The translations under genes and the position numbers were made by a program. DNA of 64,000 bases, from contig NC_134454.1 of NCBI RefSeq assembly GCF_030867145.1, positions 51,642,830-51,706,829 of the forward strand, in the 5' to 3' direction. Shown in pieces: positions 1-14,260 of this stretch. How positions within the stretch are numbered: the stretch's first letter is position 1; each line of letters begins with the position of its first letter. The stretch comes from Opisthocomus hoazin. Its lineage: Eukaryota; Chordata; Aves; Opisthocomiformes; Opisthocomidae. Under the pieces are notes generated by a model. That model made no database searches, was not told the origin of the DNA, and was given only the letters and a program-made list of their open reading frames with translations.

Positions 1-151
1 GAGTGGTTTTAAGAGTCAGTTTCCACAAGGTAGAGATGCAAATGGCTACACAAGATGAAAGGCAATGGAAAATTGGATCCTATTGGGTTTAGATTGCGCT
101 ACAGAAAGTTACACACATTTTCAAAGACAGAAGCAGGAACCAGTGCTTAGT

Positions 152-350
152 CATAGAATCACAGAATCATAGAATCGTAGAAAGTTTTGGGTCAGAAGGG
201 ACCCCTAGAGGTCATCTAGTCCTACCCCCCTGCAGCAAGCAGGGACACCACTAACTAGATCAGGTTGCTCAGAGCCCTGTCCAATGTGGTCTTGAATGTT
301 TCCAGGGATGGGGCCTCCACTACCTCTCTGGGCAACAGTCTGTACAGTGT
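152..350 (-). mobile_element. CR1 LINE 3' tail fragment
   Basis: The left edge carries degenerate CACAGAAT/CATAGAAT units, the reverse complement of the ATTCTGTG repeat that ends CR1 elements. It is followed by the typical CR1 tail read backwards (GGAAGGGACC-like block, then GTCATCTAGTCC and a segment about the 'first 250 bp' of the element's 3' end). The element therefore points to the minus strand and is truncated at its 5' side, as is usual for CR1. It shares a distinctive sub-variant (AAAGTTTTGGGTC next to the terminal repeat) with the copy near 3.2 kb. No coding sequence remains. Confidence 0.85.
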
Positions 351-365
351 ACACAGGTTCCCTGT

Positions 366-2161
366 GTAGTGAATAGTGTGTTTTCATTTTAGATGACTTT
401 CAGGTCTTCCTGTAAATTACCAAACATATGGCCTGGTGCAAAATATATGTAAGTCAGTGCAAAGACTCACATCTATGTGAATAGTCTTCAGATAAAGCCT
501 TTAGATACTTGTTCCCAGGGAATTATTGTCAACAAAACAAAAAGTGGAAAAAGGAAGGCACAGGGTAAGAGAAGAGAGAACTAGATTTTAATGTGGAGTA
601 AGTCTGTTTCACTCTCTGCTTTAAAAAGGCCTAGTGAAAAACTATCAGATGTCTTTTTTCTACATTAAAATACTTGCATGTCAGTATTCGTAACTTTCAG
701 GAATATTTTGGGGTTTTATATTTCAGTGACACCAGAAGCAAAACCAAATTTCCTTCTTTTACTTCCTTCTCCATTTATAAAATGTTGAAAAATTCTTCTG
801 TGCCTTCTGACACATAAAAAATTCAAAATTTTTACTTTTTTAAAGAACCTTTTTTTTAAATTAGAAGTTTTGCTTTCCTAATGGAGGAATTCAGTGCAGC
901 AAAAGTACGTGTAGGAAAGATCTTTCAGGGGACTATGTTTCTTTTAAATTAGTATTACAGTTATTTTTGCCATACGATTGCAAAAAAATCATAAAAATAA
1001 GACTGAGGTGCAGCCCTTAAAATGTTGTCCTTGATTTAACACCAGTACAGAGCACACGTGTGTATTAGCACACATATACATATATATATTTCATTCTCCT
1101 TTCTACGAACTGCTGTGGATAGAGAATAACATGGAAAGCTTTTATCCACAGCCTGGGATACATCTCTATATATCTGTAGTCTGTGTAAATGTACAGAAGA
1201 AAAATACATAATGTGGATGTATGTATACTAAAATATAGGAAGCATACAGTAGCTTGGACTAATGTATTGTAGCATTCATAAGCATTGTTTTTGTTTCCCT
1301 ATCTTATGTGCGCAGCAAATGAGAGCAGAGAACAGGAAATGCAATATAAGGGCAGCTGTCCAGTTCAGAGACACCATTCCTAGATGCCTTGAAGCATTCT
1401 CTCACCTAGCCCTTGTAATGTCAAGCCTAATGCATTCTGGTTCCTTTCAGCCTCCTGCAATCTGCTGGGAAGAACTTTATTCCGGTTTTATACAAAGACA
1501 AGACTTTCCCTTGCTAGTATTTATAGTACACACAGGAACCTCGGGTCATTGTGAATCACTCAAAGTCTCTTTTTTTTTCTTTACTTCTAAAGAAACGTGA
1601 GCTGCATCATCCAGCACAGACCATATATGAACGGAGTTCAACAACCTTTCTAAGTGGCTGCTGGACAATACGCTGCATCACGTGGTAAAGGATTAAAAAT
1701 GAGAGAGTGTCAAAGAATAAAGGATGAAACAGCAAGTTCTCAAATTATAGGCTGATTTTACTGAACTCAAGAGAGATGGGAAGGTTCTTAACCTCTTATA
1801 TTCAATTTCAGTGGGGGAGAATCCTATGGAGTTCAGTCATTCACTTGTACAGCCTCTGCGTTGGAGTCATCAATGCTGCTGCTGCGACTCATGGAACCCC
1901 TGCCTGCCCGCCCTGGCTCCCCAGCAGACACACTGCAGGCTCTGTTGTATGCAGGTCTTACCACGAGACTCTATGTCCTCACCACTGAACCTGCAGAATA
2001 AAATAAAACAGCCTATAGTACCGTAATGTACTCTACTATAATGTACTGTACTATAAATCTTTGCTGTAATTTGCTATATTATATATAATAATATATTTCC
2101 TTCTTCCAGCATTGAGGTCATTAATGTCTTCAAAAAGGTGGCTGTTTTGGACACAGCCTGG
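366..2161. other. AT-rich unique sequence, no gene seen
   Basis: No convincing exon, RNA gene or known repeat. A short TA-rich run lies near 1073-1090 and a low-complexity stretch rich in TACTATAATGTAC-like words near 2020-2095. Open frames here are short and have no recognisable protein features. Confidence 0.5.
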
Positions 2162-2741
2162 TGTCATGGTTTCACTCTGGCCAGCAAATAAGCACCATGC
2201 AGCCACTCGCTCACTCCCCCTGTAGTGGGATGGGGGGGACAATCAGAAGGGCAACAATGAGAAAACTCATGGGATGAGATATGAACAGTTCAGTAGCAAA
2301 AGCTATGCACACAAGAAAAGCAAAATAAGGATTTCATTCACCACTCCCCATTGGCAGGCAGATGTTTAGCTACCTCCAGGAAAGCAGGACTCCATCAAGA
2401 GTTACTGTTACTTGCCATAACTCTGAACATCCCATCCTTCCTTCTGCTTCCTTCAGTTTTTTATTGCTGAGCATGACGTCACATGGACTGGAATATTCCT
2501 TTGGTCAGTTGGTGTCAGGTGTCCCAGCTGTGCCCCCTCCCATCTTCTTGTGCACCCTCAGTACACTCTCTAGTGGGGCGGTGTGAGAATCAGAAAAGGC
2601 CTTGACTCTGTGTAAGCACTGCTCAGCAACAGGTAAAACATGCCTATGTTATCAGCAGTGTTTTTAGCATAAATTTAAAACATAGCCCCGTACAAGCTAT
2701 CATGAAGAAAAAATTAATCTGTCCCAGCCAAACCCAATACA
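2162..2741 (-). mobile_element. Solo LTR, avian ERVL-like superfamily
   Basis: The segment begins TGTCATGG and ends CAATACA on the plus strand, so it has TG...CA termini. Read on the minus strand it follows the plan of a widespread avian LTR: a TTTGGCTGGGACAG start followed by TTAATTTT, a palindromic TGACGTCA, an AACTGTTCATATCTCATCCC block that corresponds to the polyadenylation region of related LTRs, and a 3' part rich in CCCCATCCCACT. It shares these blocks with the 14261-14901 LTR and, more distantly, with the 416-bp proviral LTRs. No internal viral sequence adjoins it, so it is a solo LTR. The flanking bases (CCTGG and TGTGG) do not give a clean target duplication, which suggests age. 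Confidence 0.8.
2474..2481. promoter_or_regulatory. Palindromic CRE-like site in solo LTR
   Basis: TGACGTCA, the perfect palindromic binding sequence for CREB/ATF-type factors, at the same relative place in the LTR (next to a GGAATATTCC-type block) as in the two proviral LTRs. Function is inferred from the motif only. Confidence 0.45.
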
Positions 2742-3164
2742 TGTGGCACGAACTGCAGGAAATCATAATATTTGACATTAACTGATATAATTGGAAAGAA
2801 ACAAAAAAAAAAATACTTGGCATTGGTGTACAAGCCCATCTTTAGGTGTGCATAGGTAAAAGTGATCTCTGAAAGGATGTCTTGTGTTGTTTCATATTGA
2901 GGATTTAACACAGGGAAGGATATTGTTAAGGGAAGGGGGAAGGTTGGTGTTTTGTATGGCTGTACAAGATGTCAACACTTGCATTACTAAACTGAAAAGA
3001 AAGTGGACAGCAGCCATGTCTGTTGCAGTGACATAATCTGCTAAAGCAGCATCAAAGTTTTTTTGGGGAAAAAAAAAAAAAGATAAAAAAGTTAATGGTA
3101 ATTAGATGACATGCAATGCAGAAAAAGAGTATAACCTTATGTTGTCAAATGTACATTGCCTTAA

Positions 3165-3292
3165 ATCACAGAATCACAGAATCACAGAAAGTTTTGGGTC
3201 GGAAGGGACCCCTAGAGGTCATCTAGTCCAACCCCCTCGCAGCAAGCAGGGACACCGCTAACTAGATCAGGTTGCTCAGAGCCCTGTCCAAC
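3165..3292 (-). mobile_element. CR1 LINE 3' tail fragment
   Basis: Three CACAGAAT-type units, then AAAGTTTTGGGTCGGAAGGG and the GTCATCTAGTCC block: a CR1 3' end in minus orientation, same sub-variant as the copy at 152-350. Only about 130 bp remain. Confidence 0.85.
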
Positions 3293-3404
3293 CTGATATT
3301 CCTGTTTGAAGAATTATTTGATTAGATGGAGTTGACTAGAGGACTTACTTTATCTGGAACCAAAACTAGCTTCAGTAACAACTCCAGTACAGAAAGGAAA
3401 CTTC

Positions 3405-3760
3405 TAAAAACTTTTGCTGATGACATAGTGTTGGAAGATTTGATCAGAATGGGATGTGACTGGGTGTTTTTTTTCCCAATACACTAGCTTTCAAATTACC
3501 CTGAATACACGAGTAACAGCAACGGTACTTTGTAGTTGGCTCATACAAAGTGATGCACACTGGAATTAATTCAAAAAGTTTCTGTTAGCTATAGCAACTG
3601 AAAAAAATTGGATGTCTCACTCACAGAATGCAGTCATGAGAAAAGTAAATTAAATTTTAGGACATATCAAAAGTATATTAGGACATATCACAGTGTCAGA
3701 ATAATACTAGAAATTGTGCAATAGTGGAAAGAGTTGATGAGATATATCTGAAATTTGAAA
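3405..3760 (+). mobile_element. Possible decayed CR1/L3-type LINE ORF2 remnant
   Basis: Several short blocks read in order like the carboxy-terminal part of a CR1/L3 reverse transcriptase on the plus strand. A GCTGATGACATAG segment would encode the ADD part of the FADD catalytic box, AAAGTGATGCACACTGG resembles the KCKV-HTG region, and a later block resembles the 'AVMRKVN-ILGHI' region. Frames are broken throughout. The match is from memory and weak. A profile search with CR1 and L3 proteins would settle it. Confidence 0.35.
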
Positions 3761-3799
3761 TACAGGCCATCAGTGAATGTTATTTCACACTAGAATTTG

Positions 3800-6700
3800 A
3801 AGGTGATGAGAAGATCCTTCTCAGGGAAACAGAAAACCGTCAAACAAGTAGAATCCAGGTGATTAAGACAGCTTCTGTTGGAATTATTCCTTACAAGGCA
3901 CCTAGTCAACACTACAACAATTAGATTAGCTGGTGGAAACAATATGACAAGGCATCACTCATGCTCTCCAGAAGTGCTTCATACATTCATCTCGTGCTGT
4001 GGGCTATAATCTCTGCCAAGACTAAATCTTGCAGGATCGTCCACCACAGTCTGTTTAGCCACAGAAGGGCAGAAGTTATGGCCAGAACACCTAGGAGTGA
4101 ACAAGAGTCATTCAAAATAACGTTTCTCTGTTGTACCACTACAACACATAAAATCGAGTTTGCTTGTTTTCAGCTTCTAGGCAGAGACAATAAAAGTGAA
4201 GAAACAAGGATCCAAATACTGAGGTCTGCACATTTGTGTTCTTCCTGTCTGTCACTACTATCAAAGCAACATCTTTCTTACTAGTTCCCATAGTCATATC
4301 TGATGCTTTCTGAAGACTTATCTTCTTTTTAACCTTTGTAACAGTATCTGTTTTGACTTCTCACAAGTTCTGACATGCAAGAGGGTAGATTTCACAAGCA
4401 GACCAGAGAAGACTGACACAGGCATTGCTAAAGGAAAAGACCTAGATCTCACATATCACTGAAAATCACAGCGCAAGCCTTCCCAATACATTTTACATTT
4501 TATGGATTACACAGATTGATCCCCTTTTCTGAAGCCTGAGCCAAATGACAAATACTCAGATGTTTTTCTGCTCTGAAAAAAACCTTTCCTCAGCTTCTTG
4601 TGATCTACATTTGTTCCCGCCTACACAAATTTATAGCCGCAATGGCTTCTTTCATTTATGCTCTGAATACTCTTTTACTTCTATTGGTATTGTAGCATCC
4701 ATTTATTTTTGGGAGAGAGCGCAAAATTAGTGGGTCTGTCCTGTCCTCAACAGAAGTGTTCATGGAGATTCCACGGTGGAGACAGTTATGTCCCCAGTTA
4801 CCTCTGTGCACCCTGTTTAATGTAAAGGTGCAAAGTGTAAAGTGTAACAGTGTAAAAGTGTAAAGACAATAAAGTCACCCGTGTATAACTGAGAAGACTA
4901 TATGATTTGTTACGAGAAACAATATATGTGTCACAAATAGTATAGATTGCTGTTTCAGCAAGAAATACTCTTCAAGTAAACTCAAAATGAAGTTGTTTAG
5001 GAAAAAAAGATTCTGAGTTTGTTATTTTTACAAATTCATCAGAGAAGGATTATATGTGAGCATGGATGGAAAGAATAGCTTTGGAAAAAACAAGGTAGTA
5101 CATTTTTATTTACCCCAACGTGCTAAGCACTAGCAGCCAAAGCACTCAGCTATCTAAACATTACGAGATGAACACTAAATGTTATCTCTATCTCCTTCAG
5201 TGTGCCTTTTGATGGGGAATGTCACACACATATTATTCTGTATCTACTGTTTTCACTTCCTGAGTGATTTTTCTTTCATTCTGTTATTTGTGCGAGGCAG
5301 TGAGAGGAGTAAGTCTGGGGAGAAAAAAGGCTAAGCAAACCAGCTACTCACAGAAGTCTCAAAAATGCGCTCTAAAGTAGACCTTGAATTCCCAAAGGAT
5401 TAGCTCTGACATCTTCACTAGCCTCAGTACTAAGCTGTTCAGAAAACAGCAAGATGTTCAGAAAATGCACAAGGTGTACAGGCCTGCTGGAGCACCTCCA
5501 GGAATGAACACTGCCACAGTGAAGTCCAAGAGACACCTCAATCAGCTAGTAGAGTTGTATCTAGGCTACACAGACTTCCTAAGATATCAAGTATCTTTTT
5601 GTTAAAATGTGTGCTTTAGATCCCATGACAATAATATTCTATTCCCCGAATTCCACCTATGCTGGTCTCATTAAATTCAATACAAATAATTATACCTTGA
5701 GGCTTTGTGCTTCTGTGATGTCAAAGATGCTCATTGATTTTATAGCTGAAAGAATTTTGTGTGGATTAAGGTCGGTGCAATCATCTCTTCATTGTGCAAG
5801 TACCACAGCAGCTTTAGATCTTGTTGTAACTTCCACAAAAGTGTGAGCTTTGCAAATCTGTTTTTTTGTGAACAGTGGAGGTGAGCACAGACCAGGTATT
5901 GCCCAGACTGTGGGGAATACCCACCCTCCTCTGCAACAAGGAGACACTCTGTGAAGGCACAAAAGCAAAAATGAAAGCATCCTCACAATCAATCCCCATT
6001 AAAAGGAAGAACACATTTCTTGCTAATGCAACCTTGACTCTCTGAGCCCTCTTTCTAGGCCCAGCTAATGATGATTGGGACCCACTGTATTGATCCAGCT
6101 GGGCTTACTGTAGCTACATACAAGATAACCTATCTTTTATTTTCTTCCCTTCAGCTCTTCCCCCACACACTTAGAGTTTCTCAGGCAGAACCAATACGTG
6201 CAAGGTCACTTCTTCCCTTCGTGTTTTCCATGCATGGCTGGGAATAGCACAATCTACGTTCTACTTTCCCTGGCCAGTATTTTCAACAGCCTCAGACTCA
6301 AAACTTTAAGTGGCTCAGCTTGTTCACCTTTGTCACTGTGTGTCAGCAATTGTCTCATTTCTTATTTACAGGCTCTGCCTTCACATACACTCTGTTATTC
6401 CTATATAGTTAGAGGGTCTACATGTGTATAACTTGTGTGTGTGAGCATACTTTGGGTGTATACAAATGTAAATATACATACATGTAAGGGGATGTATGTA
6501 CACTTACATAATATATAAAATCTCAGACCCATGCTGAAGGCAGAGTTTTCTCAATATAACATGGCAGTAGAGTACAGTGAGAAAAGGAGCCTTCCTCCTC
6601 ACAACAGTAACGGGACAGCCGGGACTACAACTGACTGCAATGCACAACACAAACAGCTCTTTTTTCCCTCAAATTTCTCTCACTGTGAGTGGCAAACAAT

Positions 6701-9700
6701 AATTATAGCTTGTTGTAGAACACAGTATTTACAAGATACCTATTTTTATGGCACTGGTCTGAGCCAATCTGATCAGTGGCATTCAAGGCTAGAGTTACCC
6801 AAGACAATATAATTCTTATTTCATTGATAAATGCAAATAAATTTGATGGTTTTTCTTCCCTTTACATCCCAGCAGAGGTGCTGTCTTGCAATGCGTATAC
6901 AAAAATAAGCATAGTCAAACATGCTGGATGCACGGTGTTTTCACACATAAAGGACTCAAGAAAGAAATGTGTAGTTCAGGCTGTCCAGCTCTGCAATGGT
7001 ATTTGATTCTGATTTAGGGGCAGACTGATTCTCTGAGGACTATCAGTGTGTACCCTTCTTTCTGACGTGAAATAATTTCACATTTTAAAGCCTAAAAAAA
7101 ATGTTGGGAATCCTTGTTTTCAAGTCAGATACATAAATCAATTGTAACTCAAGAGAGTTCCAAGAAGTGGGTTTTATTCTCAAAGACAGCATATTACTGA
7201 CATTCTGAACAAACAATTTTTGTGTAATGTTAAAGAAAGCTAAATTTCCAACACCCTGAATCTTCTCAAGAACAGATAGTGCTATATAAAGATTTGTCAC
7301 TAGGAACTGCTAGGGAAAAGATGGGTAGCTTTGGCTGACACATCTGTAATCTTGATTCAGCACTTTGTTTAAGCATTATCAAATTAAAAGCCATATTGGG
7401 AAGCAAGTTGGAAAAGTACTACCCATATACTGCCGGAAAAAAGCTAGCCTTTCACTCTCAAGAAATCTACCTAAATACCATGTTTTTACACCATGTAACT
7501 TGATACTTTTATTGACTAGAAAGCTGTTGTGTTGGGGAAAACGTGCTGTTTTATTGATTTCCAAAAGCATTTCTCCGTAACTAAAATCACATCATGGCAG
7601 TGTTTCATTCAGTACAATAAGGTTTAAAAATTCATCTGTTTGGCAGAAATGAAGACTGAACTACTTGAATAATTTTTCTTACTGCATTAGTTGATGTTAG
7701 CAGTATTTGTTGGACAGGTTTCATCTTCAAATGTAAACAACACTAAAAAAACATATAACCGCAAACCACATTCAAACTTGTGTCTACCTCTCAACGTAAC
7801 AGCTGAATCTCCATCTTAGCTCATCCGTCATCACTTCAGCAATGCATAGCGTAGTGTCTGAGTAGTTCAGTTTTTTCCTTCATAAGAAAGCAAATATCCC
7901 TCCCACTCTCAGATGCCAGGTAGCATTGAGGGCTAAGCAGTACAGAAGTCACTTCTTAATCACAGTCAAGGTGCTTCCTTTAGGAAAGAAACACCTGAAT
8001 GAAATGCAGCAGCTTCTGATATGGGGGAGATCAAATAACGATTAATATGACCTTGTATTCTGCTACCCTATTGATTTTTAAGCATAACCTGATGCACTTC
8101 CCCTCTGCAGACCAGTTTCAAAACTAGTGAATTTCTTGCACAAAACTCATAAAAGAGAACTTTTCCTAATTTCGCAATTATTTAAAATTAGTTTTTACTC
8201 AGACATATATTTTTTAGCATTATTTGTATTTAGAAATCAGTTTAATCTAATCTGAAGTTGCATCTGTATTAGTACTATTATACACTCGTTGACTGGAGGA
8301 TAAATTTAAGGTTTCCATCTTCTATTAACTGTTCCTTTCTATACCTTGTCTTTCATAAGTATCTATTACAAGTCTTTGGATTTATACTTTTCCAACAACA
8401 GACATTATCATTATATTGTTGCTTTAACATTACTTTTCCTTAAATTAGTGACATGTGCCTTTACTCCACTTTAAGACAGTTTTAATCTATAGGACATGCA
8501 TTGAGAAGAGGCAGTCTAGAAAGGAATGGAAATTATGAAATGTTAAGAGAGATTGGGTACAGTGCAATAAATAATATTTGATTTAATTTATAATGGACAT
8601 AAATTAAAAGAGAAAAAACCTTCTTTAAATGGCTGCCTTTTTATCCAAAAAAATGACAGACAAGACATTTCATGTTCTGTAAAGTTGGTCTCTAAAAGTC
8701 CCTGCTGTTTTTCCAAAACATAAAGAGATTTTATAGGGTTCAAGTGTAGCCTATATTTCAATTTCAAATGTAGTCTTTTATATGTGACTGATGTTTACTG
8801 ATATGAGTAAAGATGACGTTCTCTAACCCAGTGCTGACTAGAGTACAAAGAGACATGTTAGAACACTCTGCAAGTTGCAAGTGCTATGAAATATTCATTG
8901 GACACTTCAAGGGGTGTTTTATTTTTTCCACATAAAAGTGCTTTGCTTGTTGTAGAGCTAGCAAAAAGGTGTTTGCTAAGACTAACTTTTCCTTCTCTAA
9001 TGTTACTCATTGAAATGAACACAATAATTTGCAGTGTGTTAATTGTTAACTCCTGATATTTAACAGTGTCACAATTTTTGCACACAGACATATCCTTGCC
9101 TGATTAAGGCACAGTAGATTAGACACCAGATGTCTGAGAGAATCATATCTTATTACTAATTAATATTAGACAGGATAAGAGTCATTAAATAGACCCCAAA
9201 TCCCATCATTTTCATGCATACCTAACTGTAAAATGTATATATCAAATCCTTGTGAACCAGCAGCTAAGTTGGCAGATAAAGCTGATAACCCTTTGATTGT
9301 CAAAGCTAAAAAACAGAGAACACTTTTTTCTTTTTCTCCAGAACATCAGCTTTTACATTAGAAAAGCTGAGTGTAATTACTATTTGCTGTTATTTTACTG
9401 AAAAATCCAGCAAACCAATGCAGCTATATGAGCCATGAGATGCAAACACAACTGTTTTAAACCACTGTTTTTCTATTTTGTAAAGATATCTGTAGAGAAG
9501 TTCAGTAGTCAAAAAAATCACATGGAATTAAAAGTGGCTACATATCAGTTTTTATTCTGAATTTAGGAGTTAAACAACATATAGGAATAGTTACATGTGA
9601 TAATGCAATCTACAGAAATTACAGACATTTGTTGATCTTCTTCACATTTGTACACAGTGTGTTTAAATTCGGGGGCACAGTCAGCAGTGCAATTTTTCCG

Positions 9701-12700
9701 AGTCAGATACAGGTATAAATCATGATACCTACATGCCTTGTGTTTACATAGAGATTTACAGAAGGTGTTCTACATGAGCTTGAAAACCATTCCACCAAAA
9801 TGTAATGAACTGAGTTCCTTTTTTATTTGTTGAGAATACAGTTTGTTTCAAGATTTTGCTTTTGATATTTCTTATCCTATAGCATTCAAAGCAATAAACT
9901 CACCTAGGTTCATAGGAAAGTTTGTTGTCCACAGTAAATCTTTTGAAGGTTTGTGGCTAAGCTTTGAGAGTTGGATGCTGACTGCAGCATCACACCATGG
10001 ACCAGTAGAAGCATCTTATTATCGCATTGCTGGAGCAGATCAACATTGTTAATCTGGGGGTGATCAAAGTTTGTGGTTTACACCATGGAACACCCCATAC
10101 CTTGCTGGACTCATTTGCAAAAGTAAGTAGACATAAGAACTCTGTTTCATCTCTCCTACTGTTTTCAAAATGCCGATCACCAGTCCAAACGGACAACAGA
10201 CTTCTATACCACTCTTTCTGTCTAAGCCATTAGTTGTCCTGAATTTATCAAAAGAATAACACTGAGTGAGCTAAAAATATTAAGAGGTTTACCTGAGAAT
10301 CTTTGAGCCAAAATTACTACCTTGGACTTTCCTAAGAAGTGAAATTAATCCCAGATTAAAACCAAAATTAAAGTAACAATAACAGCTAGAGGAAAAGAAA
10401 ATATATTTGAAAATATGTCCTCCAAATCCTGATCAAATATTGAGGCATTTGTTGCGTGGACTGATTTAATATCAGTGTATAAGAAATGCCCTGTGAAACA
10501 CATTAAGAAAAAGTTCTGAAGTCCCAAATAGACAATTCTAAGCTTGCAAGAAATAGTTTATTTTCTCAGACACTGCACCAATACACCGTATCAGGAGCTG
10601 AGAATCCATTCCTTTTAGAAGAGTCGTCATTGATGACCAGGATATTCAGAGTCAGATGTTGGCTTGTCAACTATGCTAGCAAAGAAAACAATAACAAAGC
10701 TTCGGAATTCTCAAAATGTTAGCTTTTTTTTCCTTTTTTTACAACTCACCTTACTACCACAGCCCTCGAATACTAACAAAGTCACTAAAAGGCAAACCAA
10801 TCCAGCCCATAATGCTATGTTAACAATTAGAAACAAGATAAAGTTGTTGCCATCCATTACTATTAGTATGCCAGCAAGGTTTCTCCTTTTAAACAATTAT
10901 TTCTAAATAAATTTTGTTATTGCACGCTTTTCTTCTTACATCTTTTGTTTTTTTAAGACACACATTATGACTTCTTTTGGCAATAGGCATGCAAAAACTT
11001 TTTGACCATCTGAATTAAATGACCATTGAAAAAGTAACATTTGTAAAAGGGAAGGTGAAAACAGAAAAGCTGATTCCACCAATAATGTCGAAGAAAAATC
11101 CATCTGGAAGTCTGAATACAGACAAAAAAAATTACTCAGAATCATATCCAAACTTGAATGTCTTTTGTATACATAATAGACTGGATTTTGTTTCAAGACA
11201 CACCAGATGAATATTCTTTTCAAAATTAGTAATCTTCCTATCTCCAAAATAGTCATGCTTGTTATAAATTCAATTATTGTTGTTCTAAATAAAGTACCCT
11301 CTTTCTCACATGATTATTTCAAATACAATAGCCTCCACACACAAAAGAAGTATTAATGCCTTTAGTGAAAACAGTTCTCTGTCTTTCAATTTGGTTCCTT
11401 TTCTATTTAAGGTTGTTAGGAGACCCAGCTAGAATCTGATGATGTGAACACCTGTAATATGCTGACAATATAATAAGTGAACGTGATGCTTAGGAAATTA
11501 TACGATGACAAGATTTAGGGCTTCATACTTTTTTAAGGAGTTCACTTGCATGAGACTTGCCTATGTAGGGAGAAGAATGTAGATGTGGAAAGTAAATTCA
11601 GAACACAGTATTCCAAAGAGGTTTAGTTGCACACAGAAAAACTCTTCTTCTCTCTCCAATGACTGTGTGAAAAGGACAGGTGTATGTGATTGAATGTTTC
11701 CACAAACTGGTATGCATGGAGAGAAGAATAATATTTTCATGTCATTTTGCAGGTATTATCTTGTTCATGTCTATATTTCACCTCTAATTTTCTCATACTT
11801 TCTTATTTAAGTTTGAGTTTTTCACGGAACATCATGCCAGCTCTTCCTGTTTGTTCACTTTGTGTTTTGTGATAGCCTTATTTACAGTTGTATGGCTTTT
11901 GGAGTCCTCTTCTTTCCCACTCCCACATAGTTGGATTTTCAGCATGAGTGAGAGGCAAATGAGTACAAATAACAATGTCTACCAAGCATCTAAAATATTT
12001 GCAATATTTAAGTATAGCTACTTGTGAACTGAGATGAAGTGTTTTCTTATGAAGTCTACTTGAAGAACAGAAAATAAAGATGAAATTTTTGGTCAGAATC
12101 TGGCTGAGCACATGTTACTGACCACTCACCAAAAGGATATCTGGAGCAATTTGTATTTTAAAGCATAGTCGAACACTCTCTTATATCCTTAGTGCATTTT
12201 CCTGAGTTACAATTCCGTTATCCATTGCCTCTTTCAGCAACAGGAATAAACAGTACAGCTGTCCTGGACCTATTTCCCAGTTTTCTTACATAGCTTAAGT
12301 TCATAGTTACCCAGAACCACACAAAGTGAGTGAAGCTCCTCTTTTGTAATTCAAAATTTTAAAAGACTTATGACTGACATGAGCAAACTGCGTATGTAAA
12401 GCATTTCTAAGTATAATAGTAATTTACTTGACAAATAAAACACAACGTCAGCTCTACTAAATGCAATGTCCATTACTTTCAATTAACTTTCTTTAGGACT
12501 CCCTGGAGATCCGACCCATGTTCAGCCACAAGTTTTCCTTCTTCTGCATGACTCTGCATGCAGACAGCCCTCCTTCATTCTAAGCTATTGTTCTGCAGTC
12601 TCTATTGGTTTACAGCCTTCCCTTTTTCTGTCAATCTCAGCGAATGGCAGACAGACTACAACACAAAGGCAGTACCCCTGCAGCTATCCAATTCTCCCTG

Positions 12701-13104
12701 TGGGTCAGGTTCAAACACTCAAACTCTCACAAATTAATTTGGTTAATCAAGCTTTCATATGCAGAATTTTTACCCACAGCATTTATAAGCACAGACTTTT
12801 TAGTAAGGTTTTGCAATTCATTGCCCAGGTTCTTCTAACATTTCATCTTTATTTTTCTGTGTCCATTTTTGTATCGACAAATTTTACCCAGTCAGATCTA
12901 TTCAAAGCTTTCCTGCAAAGATCATTCTCTGAAACCACTTATCGGACTATGTCCCTCTCAGTGAATTCTCCCCTGTTGCATTTTATGTTAACCATAAACT
13001 GCTTATCTTTGCTTTTAAGATTTTTCCACTACTCCCAACCTATTCCCTTTCTACCATCCTTGCCATTGAGATGTTCAGTCCACGCTGCACATCCCACTTG
13101 CTTG
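3800..13104. other. Long AT-rich stretch, no gene or clear repeat recognised
   Basis: About 9.3 kb in which I find no recognisable exon, LTR or CR1 tail. Visible details are a TG-rich run near 6431-6445, an imperfect hairpin at 6467-6508, a small TGTAAAG-type tandem cluster near 4830-4866 and many short A or T runs. All open frames are short, and none has a recognisable motif. The longest, 136 codons at 12700-13110, looks like chance. Confidence 0.45.
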
Positions 13105-14258
13105 CAATGAACAATAACAAATCACCAGAACCAGATGGTATTCAACCAAGAGCTTTAAAGGAACTCAAGGATGAAATAGCCAAGCTACCAATTGCAACAT
13201 GTAGTGTCTCATTTAAAGCTCTGTTGGTGTAATATGAATAGACGGTGGCCAACATGATAAAAATCTTCTAGAGAAGTCACAGGGAAGATCTTGAGAATTA
13301 CACACCAGGAAGCCTGATGTGCATATCAGACATATCAGCAGCTATTGTTTTAAACAATAACTATAAACTACATGACTAAAGACGATGTATAGAAGAAGCA
13401 TCAATGTGGCTTCTGCACAGTGAAATAACATCTCAAAAATCTACTGCAATTTGTTAAAAGAGGAACTGAACGCAGGGACAAGATAGATCCGTTGATATGC
13501 AAAAGATCTTTCACAAAATCCCTCACGGATGCCTGATAAAGAAACTAAAGAACTCTTGGAACAAAAGAAAATATTCTCCTATATATACATGATGAAATAA
13601 AAGCTAGAAAAGATAATGTAGCAAGTAACACGTTAGTGGAATTCCGCAGGACTTTGTATTGCTTAGCATATTTGCCAGTGATCTGTAAAAGACAGCAATG
13701 ATACTATGATTTCCAGGCTAGTAAGGACAAGGGTTAATTACAAAAAGCTGGATGAAATACTGAATAATGTGGTAAAATGGCAAATGAAACTCAGTACAGG
13801 TAAATGTAAAGTAACGTGTACATGAGAAAGTCCAAATCTTATGAAACAGGTTTAGAATTACATTATTAGTGCAGACAAGATAAGTCTTGAATTTAGAAAA
13901 ACTGGTTTTTGAAAACGTTGACTCTATACTTGCCAGGCATTAAAAGGACAACTAGAATGTTAGGAGTCACTAAGAAAACGCACAGAGAAAAAATGAAACA
14001 TATCTGTCTGCATCTCTGTAAATCCCTGTTATGCTAGTAATTCTGAGTCCTATCCATAGTTCTAGCTTCCTCTTACTGAAAGAGATAGAGTAGAACTGGA
14101 AAAGTGTTACAGAAAAATAACAGACAGTCAGAGTTATACGTGAAGTGATTTTTCTACAAGGACACTTCAGCTATGGAAGATGAATGCAAAATCTGAAGAG
14201 AGCTGGTAGGGAATGTCTCTTCCAGTACAACAATGAGGTGCAATAAATAATTTTAGTA
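13105..14258 (+). mobile_element. Ancient CR1/L3-like LINE, part 1 (ORF2 remnant)
   Basis: Starting at an AATAACAAATCACCAGAACC block, the plus strand reads like the 'NKSPGPDGI-P--LKEL' start of a LINE reverse transcriptase domain. Blocks matching ENY-PGSL, a 'VDMQKIFHKIPH' region, a WQM-LS-GKCKV region and the late 'LGVTKKTHR' region follow in the expected order. Frames are interrupted by many stops and indels, so this is an old dead copy. A solo LTR interrupts it at 14261 and the element resumes at 14902. It is far more decayed than the CR1 copies further right. Confidence 0.65.
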
Positions 14259-14260
14259 TG

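Noticed and set aside
6467..6508. Imperfect hairpin with 16-base arms and a 10-base loop
   Set aside because: Two mismatches, AT-rich arms of low complexity, too short for a microRNA precursor, and no supporting context.
12700..13110. 136-codon open reading frame
   Set aside because: No motif, start context or domain; AT-rich sequence and long frames expected by chance in 64 kb.
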